A DNA stretch of 64,000 nt from Takakia lepidozioides (Eukaryota > Streptophyta > Takakiopsida > Takakiales > Takakiaceae): NCBI GenBank assembly GCA_030704615.1, contig CM060733.1, positions 51,834,001 to 51,898,000 of the forward strand. Reading direction: 5' to 3'. The translations under genes were made by a program, and so were the position numbers. Below are positions 56,818 to 64,000 of the stretch, in pieces (within the stretch, counting starts at the first letter, position 1; each line of letters starts with the position of its first letter). The notes beneath the pieces were generated by a model, which ran no database searches, was not told the origin of the DNA, and saw nothing but the letters and a program-made list of their open reading frames with translations.

Positions 56818-57077
56818 AACTAATATACATATATGTATAGATGACACACATTGTTTTATTTCAACTAATTACATAATTTTTTCATTATTGTATTATTTTA
56901 GTAATTTTTTCCCAATTATATATGTTTCCTTTTCATAGTATGCCTCGGTAATATGTTAAATCGCTGATTTACTTAAAATCATATATACATTCTATTCAAG
57001 AGATAGTGTTAAAACTTATTTCACTGTATGTACATTCATAACATATGCCATACTATGACATATTTGGCATTGTTATG

Positions 57078-57527
57078 CTAGGGCATAGCATGTGATGGTA
57101 CATAGATACATCCACCTTTAGGTATGGCATTGGCATTGGCCATGTGCATGGGATAAGCACGACTCACATCGCGCATAGGGGCATGCCAGTTATGGCACAT
57201 AGTCAAAATGAAGTAATGAAATAATTCAGGTGCAAATGGGCCACTGGCCTCAGCAAACGTCCCATTTGATCTATGTTTCAGGAATATTTCTTTGTATTCT
57301 TGACATGTGGTGCAGATTGGCTGTTCCTGGCATAGGTGCAAGTGGGACACTATAGCGGGGCCTGGCGAGCTGGTGCCAGAATGCACCTGGGTAACCCACC
57401 CTTTTCGCTTGGGAAGGGGGGAGCATGGCGCCCTAAATCCAAGGGCTGGTGCCCCATCGCACCAGGGGTCAGCACAATTTCGCCACATACACCTATCTCC
57501 ACCGTCCGATCTCCAGCCACTAGCCAT
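57078..57527 (-). CDS. 149-residue open frame, unknown
   Basis: Opens at ATG 57527 and runs to 57078. Cys-rich in parts (CMWRNCADPWC, CQEQPICTTCQEY) with a C-terminal MANANAIPKGGCIYVPSHAM. No domain recognised and no sign of introns. The GC content is higher than the surroundings. It could be chance or a repeat-derived frame. Confidence 0.25.
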   Translation of the reverse strand: MASGWRSDGGDRCMWRNCADPWCDGAPALGFRAPCSPLPKRKGWVTQVHSGTSSPGPAIVSHLHLCQEQPICTTCQEYKEIFLKHRSNGTFAEASGPFAPELFHYFILTMCHNWHAPMRDVSRAYPMHMANANAIPKGGCIYVPSHAMP

Positions 57528-58264
57528 ATTGTAGATATATATGTAGCCATATTGTTAGCCTAGGTGGCATCTCCACTTATATTCCATGGACCAGCCGATC
57601 GACGAGGTTTGCAGGCAATCAGAGTGACCACACAAGGGGATCAAGGGGATGAAAAAACCCGTGTCTATACATTTTGTCTAGAAAAGGTACTTGAAAGCCT
57701 TTCATTCACTCTTGAGTTCTGTTTCACCCCCACCTACAACAAATGCTAGCCTTGATGTGAATTAAAGTAGATTTACTGATTAATTGTTCCCCTTAAGCAT
57801 CACCCACTGGTGCATCTGGGAGGCTTAGAGAATCTCTGGCCAGTGGGAGCAGAGGGCATTCTGGGTCACATTAGAGTTGAATGGTATTCTTCTTTTCCTT
57901 GTTCTTCTATGATTGGACAGTGAATAATACTACGGTTGGGTTGTTTGCCTTCCGTCCCCTGCCCATTCACTCCTGGGAAGAAAGAGGCTTTTGATGCACA
58001 GTGATGGCTGATTGTCCCTTTTGAATGATTGCAGGTTCAAACTGGGGCCTACAAGGATTGCTGGATGGTTGTTTGAATGCGGGTTGGAGACTATGCTAAT
58101 GTTTAGTCAAAATGAACTCCTTTGTCTTTGTTGAGGTGGAGGCAATATAAAGATACCAATTTGTGTCCATATGAGGGCCAAAGGGCTTAGACAAAAACTT
58201 TTATAACCTTCACAAGAATGTTTCAGCACTTATGGCAGAAGTGAATCAAGATGAAAGCCTGTAA
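57528..58264. other. No gene seen
   Basis: Non-coding between the unknown frame and the PPR relic. No repeats noted. Confidence 0.4.
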
Positions 58265-58450
58265 GTGGGAAAGCAGGTGCATGGTCACAGAATCCTAAGT
58301 GGATTCACGCCAAATGTTTTTCTACCTGAACGAGCTTCGATCATGAGGAATGCAATGATGGCAGTATTCACCAGGCATGGGTGTGGTAAGAATGCCTTGG
58401 ACATGATGAGAAAGAAGTTTACTCTCCTCACATACTTTTCTGACAGCTGA
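58265..58450 (+). pseudogene. PPR relic
   Basis: GKQVHGHRILSGFTPNVFLP, then after a deletion IMRNAMMAVFTRHGCGKNAL. This matches the VH.HI..SGFTPNVFL and MLAGFTKHG..NAL parts of the PPR family at 23-28 kb, but on the plus strand. About 40 residues (YVKCGSIMDAHQVF region) are missing. Confidence 0.65.
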
Positions 58451-58910
58451 TTTTGACAGTTCCCAGTTGAGTGCTCAGGCTTCATTTTTCGGTCTATGAT
58501 TTGTTTGGCAGTGATTTCATGAAGTGATCACATGTTTGCACGAAGCATAAGCAACAAATGGCAGCGAGACTTCTTGGGAAATCTTTGGACACATCAAAGT
58601 GGGGCATATTACTCTCAGAGTTGGTTTCCTTAGGTTGCCATTCACGATCCTGCAGTTCGAGATGTTCTTGTAATGTAATCTACATATCTTGTTGATGTTG
58701 TCGTTCGGATGTAGTGTGAATCCAGAGCCAGCTTCGTTCACCGGAGTTAGGGTCAGCGGGCCTCACTTGCAGTCCTCTCATAATATAGATAACCGTTACC
58801 TTCATGAACAATCTACTCCAACTTCCACAGAAACCACAGAAGGTGCAGGGATGTTTTGCTTACCTTTCGCTTCGGTGAAGATGGACTAGTGAGCTGTCTC
58901 AATTTCTAGC

Positions 58911-60896
58911 GTTTCAATTGGAAGCATTCTTGGAGATCGTTCATCAGAAGGACTGCTGGACTGTCTTCCTTATCTGGCGTTGGAGGGCAGGCACGCTGTC
59001 TGTAAGTAGATTTGAAGTAGTGCACGCAAGGCAGCTAAAGAGTGATGAGGTCGTTGCCTTGCCCCACCGGGCACACTGCAATCTTCACCGGTCGGATATA
59101 CAGGCCTCACCCCGAGTATGCTTTCACGAACAACAACTTGTCACCGAAATTTAGCTAGGTGCAGTCGGAGAAGGCCGTTGTTTGCGGTTTCATTGTTCCC
59201 GTACCTGGGTTTTCTCTATCACCTTACGAAGTCCAAGACTGCCCCCAAGCTCACGCTGTTTGGTTTCTACTTCCTGCTCGCTTTTGTTGGCGCCACAAGT
59301 ACCCTCCTGACCCCTCTACTCATTGTGTCCTCCTACCCATTCAATGAACTGATGCGTACAAGGTAGAAACGGACGTTTATTTTGATTCTCGCAAATATTT
59401 TACCTTATGTCGTAGGGGTGATTTGGGAGCGGCTGGCTTTCCATAGATAGTGACGCTGCTCGGATCCAGTAGCTCAAAATGCACAAGGGCATCCCATGCT
59501 TGCTCCATAGAGCCCACAGAACCAATCACACGAAGAATTCGTGTGCAATAGGTGATGCCCAAGTCACAGCGACAATTGCACCGCTGCATTACTTTGCGGA
59601 AGGGCAACTCCGGAGCAACTGAGAGTAATATGCAGGAGAGGATGATGACGATAGAATTAGCGCTATTTCAGTTCGCTCAAAAAGGGGACAATGCAGTTTT
59701 TGAAAGAAAACAATGCCTGCTGGCAGGCTTTTGTGTCTTCGTGAGTAGGTCCGATAGGTTTTCGTTGAGGCATTGCCTTCAAGCTGGCAGGCAACGCCAA
59801 CGATCATCCTTAGCCCTCTCCAACTTTGTTTGCCACAGCTGTTTTTCTTTGTGCATAAGCTGTTCGGAGATCACCTAGTGGCACCACCCACCTCTTTCAT
59901 TGCCCAAGTTTCTTCTTCCCGGGAAACACAATCTCAAATGATTGAAAACGTGCAACCTTTCTGTTGGCAAATACACTGCCTTTGTAAAATTTGGAGCATA
60001 GGCTTCACCTTTACTTCCTTTTCTTATCCTTTCCTCCCTTCCATCTGCTGTCCAAACTGCTGTCCGAACTGGTTGTCACAGGGTTAGGGCAAATTCTACT
60101 GAATTTCTCTCTGTTTCCCTTTCATTATTGATAATCTGGAGGGTGGCCAGCAATTTCATTCGGTGTGCCGATTACGAGAAGACTGTAGCTGGTTTAGGGA
60201 TATGTAAACTGTGATTGTGGGTCCTTCAATCCTGAAGGCATGTTTTGTGAAGGTCTTTTGATGGGCATTAATGATAGAAGTTGCAACATCATACAGTGAT
60301 GATTCATTCTCTCTGTAGCTCGGTCGTGTAAGTATTGGTCTCTGTCAAAATTCCTCTTCTCATCACCTGCAGGCGTACATTTATGATTAGGTGGATGACT
60401 GCTTTGTTGTGGGCCGGTGATATGTTTTGGCCGTCGGAGCAGTTCCTGCAGGCATTTATGGTAAGCTTTGTCTAACTCATTACTGAATGTGAGGTGCCAA
60501 TCCCTTGTTTGACTTTACTGTCATGGTGTGTTCTGCAAGGAAGTCAAACCTCATTGGAGTTTTTAATGTTTGTTCTCAAGAGGTTTTGTCTCTAGCCCTG
60601 TCTGCTTGCAATGGTTGCAAGGCGCATACTAATGATTATAGTTGATGTTGTCTGACAGCTGGTCGCTGACATGTTAGGCTGCAGAAAAGGTCCACTATGG
60701 AACGTCATTATCAAACGTGGACTGGCTGCATGGAGGAGCAGAGTCCTTGTTGACTATTAATCTCTTCATTGTGTTTGGATTGCGGAAAGCATTGCGTGAG
60801 ATGGAGGACAGGTCTGTGCACAAGATGAAAAGAATGTGCCTCTTTCCAAGTGATGTATGGCAGGTGCTCATACCCAGGCCACACATGCCACGTTAA
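58911..60896 (+). CDS. DUF3593 family membrane protein, probable plastid protein
   Basis: Core exons: one ending at 59298 (RRPLFAVSLFPYLGFLYHLT, KSKTAPKLTLFGFYFLLAFV, GAT), an 18-nt microexon 60443-60460 and a last exon 60685-60896. They join as GAT-IPAGIY-EKVHYGTSLSNVDWLHGGAE, then SLLTINLFIVFGLRKALREM, exactly the DUF3593 signature (two membrane segments, GATIPAGIYAK, NVDWLHG.AES.LT..NL...). Phases agree at both junctions. DUF3593 is found in cyanobacteria and plastid-bearing eukaryotes; its function is unknown. Upstream Ser/Arg-rich exons (58911-58999, FNWKHSWRSFIRRTAGLSSL; about 59035-59114) could encode a transit peptide, but the join to 59118 shifts frame or needs an unusually short intron, so the 5' end is uncertain. 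One codon seems lost in LLT(.)NL. The tail RPHMPR abuts a foldback repeat. Confidence 0.8.
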
Positions 60897-61113
60897 AAGC
60901 AGGTGTGGCGGATTCTGCCACTTTTTCGGCCTACTTCTCAGGCCGAACCGGCAACCAAGGGCAGAATGGGCAGGGATGGCCGATTACGCACAGAGGACGG
61001 CAGACCTACCACCAAGACCCATGTCATTTCGCCCGTTTATATGTTATCTGGGGCTCTGAATCTATCATATTGCGCCACGTAGCGGAAAGAATCTGCCACA
61101 CCTGCTTTTAACG
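60891..61113. repeat. Foldback element at the 3' end of the DUF3593 gene
   Basis: 24-bp arms 60891-60914 (CGTTAAAAGCAGGTGTGGCG) and 61090-61113 are inverted with one mismatch. The stop codon of the DUF3593 frame lies in the left arm, so insertion probably altered the C-terminus or 3' UTR. Confidence 0.75.
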
Positions 61114-61118
61114 CCAGT

Positions 61119-61223
61119 GAACGGGCCGCATTGGCCGACTCTGCCCTGACTCTGCCCTGTGCGTGGCCATAGGGCTCACCCAAAGGCCGCTTACAGGGCA
61201 GAATCAGCCAACGCGGCCCGTTC
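61119..61223. repeat. Adjacent foldback with GGGCCGC.TTGGC arms
   Basis: About 30-bp arms, 61119-61148 (GAACGGGCCGCATTGGCCGA..) and 61194-61223, with three or four mismatches and a 45-bp loop rich in CTGCCCTG. Confidence 0.75.
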
Positions 61224-61780
61224 TCTAGTACGGATGTCCGTTGGCAGGACGCACTTCTGTGAACGCAGTTGCCGAATGTTGGGAGTGGATTGGCCGCACC
61301 AGCCCCAGCTAGCCTCAACGTTTGCTGGTGGGGCCCGGTTTGAACGGCAGGGATGCGGTCTGGATCAACGGCCCAGATCGATGCAGGTAAAAATGGCTTC
61401 ACGGCAAGCATAGCACGTTCTCGACGCTCCTGCACACAAAGCAAGCTATGGCGTTCTTCTCATGTAATGCCCCACATACTCTATAGTTTTCAAGGTCTCC
61501 AGTCTTGCTCTAGGCAATTCACACGCAGGTCATCATTTTTGTTGTTAATTTTCAAGTGCATTTTCGGTCGGATCTTATCTATGGATCCCATAGAATTCTT
61601 GATGTTGTCGCCTATTTTCGCAGCAGATTCAGATTCCATTCAACAAATTTTCCTTCTCCTTTGTACGGTCGTGGTTACTGAGTATGTAAAGCAGAGAGGG
61701 CTTTAATCCTAGAGCTAGTTGTGAGTTACTACCATTCAGGATATGTGACCCCAAGTTTGCATATCACTTATCACTGAGAG
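61224..61780. other. No gene seen
   Basis: Non-coding. A plus-strand frame at 61353-61706 lacks any recognisable domain. Confidence 0.4.
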
Positions 61781-61805
61781 AGGGACAGATAGAGGGAGTG
61801 AGAGG

Positions 61806-61920
61806 GAGACATCAGGGGGCAACAAAGAAAAGAAAGAAGGTGGGGGGGGGGGAATGACTGAGCAACTACTGCTGCTCAGTCACTCCCCCCCCACATTTTT
61901 TTTTTCTTTGTTGCCCTCTC
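61806..61920. repeat. Poly-G hairpin, copy 1
   Basis: Arms of about 50 bp: AGGGGGCAACAAAGAAAAGA..GGTGGGGGGG..TGACTGAGCA pairs with TGCTCAGTCACTCCCCCCCC..TTTCTTTGTTGCC. It heads a repeat unit of about 0.8-0.9 kb that recurs at 62732 and 63535. Confidence 0.85.
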
Positions 61921-62316
61921 TCTTGGGGAAATAAAAGGGACAGATCCTACCTCTGTCAGGGGCTGACGTTGGTAGTAAGACTTACCTTCACATATAGAAT
62001 TAATCCGGGTTTTCCAGATATCCTCTAGAAATCCCTTCATATAAGCATCAATCTGCTATGTGTGATTTGCCCAAAAACTAGGCCTTAGAAGGGGCTGGGC
62101 TTTTGGCTCAGCCTCGAGACTTTCAAAGTTAGTAAACAGAGGTACATGCACAATTCCCTTGATAGATTTGAAGAGAGCGTCTCTTTGGTGAGAGAACCCC
62201 GGACAGTGTATCAGCAATGAATACTATCTTCAGGTTGCCCACACAACGGGCAATTGCACTCTCCCTTTCCTCTCTGCTTCTGTTTACTGTTCAAAGGTAG
62301 GCTTCCTACCCCGAGT

Positions 62317-62604
62317 TTAAATTTTAGTCTGGTACCAAGAGTGGGATAGACCCTTGAGCGCATCCATGATGTTCTCCCCCATGTCACAGATTGGAAACAG
62401 GTTCAGGGAGGTTTTCTTCCTAACATCATTTTCATCGGACAATTTTCTGGTAACAGACATGGCTTTGGACACTACACTCTCTAAGTCAGATTTATCCAGC
62501 AAGGCCAAGACTTGCGGGTCCAGATTCAGATCCTTGAGAATCTCTTCTACTCTCTTCTGCCAGGGCTTAGTCTGTTTTAACTTAGGATATCTGGTGTTGG
62601 ACAT
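62317..62604 (-). CDS. 95-residue open frame in the tandem unit, unknown
   Basis: Opens at ATG 62604: MSNTRYPKLKQTKPWQKRVE, EILKDLNLDPQVLALLDKSD, SVTRKLSDENDVRKKTSLNL, MGENIMDALKGLSHSW. Helical and charged; not recognised. The frame probably continued further before a frame break (downstream KQKQRGKGECNCPL with Cys-x-Cys is still legible in another frame). A second copy lies at 63440-63009. Confidence 0.4.
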   Translation of the reverse strand: MSNTRYPKLKQTKPWQKRVEEILKDLNLDPQVLALLDKSDLESVVSKAMSVTRKLSDENDVRKKTSLNLFPICDMGENIMDALKGLSHSWYQTKI

Positions 62605-62731
62605 ATATTGCAGCTGAACCCACCATCTGACCTTGAAATTATCTCATCGGGAGCTTAAAAGAGAGCAGCACAGAAGAGAAGGATAGAGGGAGAGGGAGAG
62701 AGGGATAGAGAGGGACATAGAGAGGGAGACA

Positions 62732-62850
62732 TCAGGGGGCAACAAATAAAAGAAAAGAAGGTTGGCGGGGGGGGGTGACTGAGTAGCTACTGCTGCTCAG
62801 TCACTCTGCCCCCCCCACATTTTATTTTTCTTTGTTGCCCCCTCTTTTGG
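62732..62850. repeat. Poly-G hairpin, copy 2
   Basis: Same inverted structure as copy 1 (GGGGGCAACAAATAAAAGAA..TGACTGAGTAGC / GCTCAGTCACTCTGCCCCCC..). About 925 bp downstream of copy 1. Confidence 0.85.
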
Positions 62851-63008
62851 GGAAACAAAAGGGACAGATCCTACCTCTGTCAGGGGCTGATGTTGGTAGT
62901 AAGACTTACCTTCACATATAGAATTAATCCGGGTTTTCCAGATATCCTCTAGAAATCCCTTCACACAAGCATCAATATGTTGTGTGTGATTTGTCTAAAA
63001 ACTAGGCC

Positions 63009-63440
63009 TTAGAAGGGGCTGGGCTTTTGGCTCAACCTCGAGACTTTCAACGGGCAATTGCACTCTCTTTTTCCTCTCTGCTTCTGTTTGCTTATCAAAG
63101 GTAGACTTCCCGCCCTGAGTTTAATTTTCCGTCTAGTGCCGAGAGTGGGTAGACCCTTGAGGTCATCCAAGATGTCCTCCCCCATGTCATAGATTGGAAA
63201 CATGTTCAGGAAAGTTTTTTGCCTAACTTCATTTTCATCAGACAATCTCTTGGCAACAGACATGGTTGGACACTACAGCCTCTAAGTCAGATTTATCCAG
63301 CAGGGTGAAGACTTGCGGTTCTAGGTCTAGGTCCTTGAGAATCTCTTCTACTGTCTTCTTCCAGGACTTAGCCTATTTGACAGGGCGGTGGGCGGTCCTA
63401 TTTCCAAGATATAGAGTCAATTAACTTTAGATATCTGGTG
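63009..63440 (-). pseudogene. Second copy of the tandem-unit frame
   Basis: Homologous to 62604-62317: MSVAKRLSDENEVRQKTFLN, MFPIYDMGEDILDDLKGLPT, continuing QKQRGKRECNCPL. The N-terminal third is frame-shifted and contains a 45-bp insertion near 63380-63425. This confirms a tandem duplication of about 845 bp. Confidence 0.55.
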
Positions 63441-63534
63441 TTGGACATATGCTGCAGCTGACCCCACCATCTGACCTTAAACTCATCTCGTCGGGAGCTT
63501 AAAAGAGAGGGAGAGAGAAGGACGGTGAGAGAGA

Positions 63535-63672
63535 GAGATCAGGAAACCAAAAAAAAAAAAAAAAAAAAAAAGGTAGGGGGGTGGGGGGGGGGGGGGGGGG
63601 GTGACTGAGCAGCTGCACAGTCACTCCCCCCCCCCACACATTTTCTTTTTCTTTTTTATTGCCCCCTCTCTC
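63535..63672. repeat. Poly-G/poly-A hairpin, copy 3
   Basis: Third hairpin with long A and G runs (at about 63549-63571 and 63582-63601) and TGACTGAGCAGC..CAGTCACTCC at the tip. The homopolymers have expanded compared with copies 1 and 2. Confidence 0.85.
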
Positions 63673-63719
63673 TATCTGTCTCCCTCTCTCCTGGGAACCG
63701 GCAGGTTATTATCAGTGCT

Positions 63720-64000
63720 GATTTCCTGTTTTTTCACCCATACCGGATGAAATTTTGATAGAGTTTCATCCATCCTCTATCGATTTTTCATCCATACCGA
63801 ATGAGCCACCAAGATGGACATTGAATTACTGTTGGGATGATTTTTTGGTTTTTTCATTCCTCTTTTATTGACTCTCATCCAGGATGAGTCACCAAGTAAT
63901 GAAAAATTACCTCTATGAGGGTTGCCAACAACATCATGTTTTTCATCCATACCGGATGAAAAACTACCAGGATAATAATTTTTCATTCCTCTTTCATTGA
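63720..64000. repeat. CATCCATACCGGATGA palindromes and CATTCCTCTTTCATTGA repeats
   Basis: TTTTTCATCC-ATACC-GGATGAAAAA (10-bp arms) at about 63940-63964, with relatives at 63735 and 63788 and an inverted CTCATCCAGGATGAG at 63871-63885. CATTCCTCTTT(C/T)ATTGA occurs at 63856 and at the window end. The array runs off the right edge. Confidence 0.7.

Noticed and set aside
56801-56819. Poly-A run as simple low complexity
   Set aside because: The AATAAA signal upstream and the 10-bp target duplication make it a retroposon tail instead.
61037-61444. 135-residue minus frame near the foldbacks
   Set aside because: Built from inverted-repeat arms (ANAARS repeated twice in mirror form), so it is a repeat artefact.

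Overview
The window reads as nuclear DNA of a land plant. It has GT-AG introns, remnants of PLS/DYW-class PPR genes, a piece of a plant-type RNA polymerase largest subunit (Pol IV/V-like), and a nuclear gene for a plastid-type DUF3593 membrane protein. The PPR style and the mix of transposon proteins suggest a seedless plant (fern, lycophyte or bryophyte), but the species cannot be fixed from the sequence. There is no sign of bacterial operons, rRNA or CRISPR. Most of the window is transposable elements, their decayed genes, captured or decayed host exons, and an unusual number of short palindrome-bearing tandem arrays.

Layout. At 1-1570 (minus) lies a decayed Cys/His-rich transposon-type protein that runs off the left edge. 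At 1961-14039 is a complete CACTA (En/Spm) transposon with 32-bp perfect terminal inverted repeats (TIRs) and a TAA target duplication. It carries two head-to-head genes: a TNP2-type transposase (minus, 4 exons) and a second protein (plus, 7 exons) ending in a DUF8039-like domain. Both have disabling lesions. At 14.0-20.6 kb a gene remnant is split by a stretch full of GGCGCC-centred palindromes, including a 64-bp minisatellite. It ends in exons resembling a beta-class DNA methylase. From 21.3 to 28.8 kb (minus) is a pseudogene cluster in which an OSB-type PDF motif precedes PPR repeats. Inside it a 371-bp dead PPR segment was amplified in tandem. At 29.4-32.9 kb are two more transposon-type gene remnants with their own palindromes and a 50-bp GCGACCGCC array.

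From 33.4 to 44.9 kb are fragments of host-like genes: an unknown gene, a Pol IV/V-like largest subunit, PDF/PPR pieces, a PLAC8-like membrane protein, a DYW-PPR tail, a coiled-coil/RING pseudogene, a TIP1/PAT24-like ankyrin exon and an unidentified chromatin-type protein. From 45.2 to 49.7 kb is a 120-bp satellite, whose main block is flanked by 155-bp direct repeats. The AT-rich 50-56 kb part holds a GC-rich CACTA-like mini-element and an rve-integrase transposon gene. A short poly-A retroposon with a 10-bp target duplication follows at 56.6 kb. The best candidate for a live host gene is the DUF3593 gene at 58.9-60.9 kb, which has an 18-nt microexon. The right end holds foldback elements and a tandem triplication with poly-G hairpins.

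The only genes that work as a set are the two CACTA genes, which share a 169-bp intergenic region and sit between subterminal palindromic repeats that could be transposase-binding sites.
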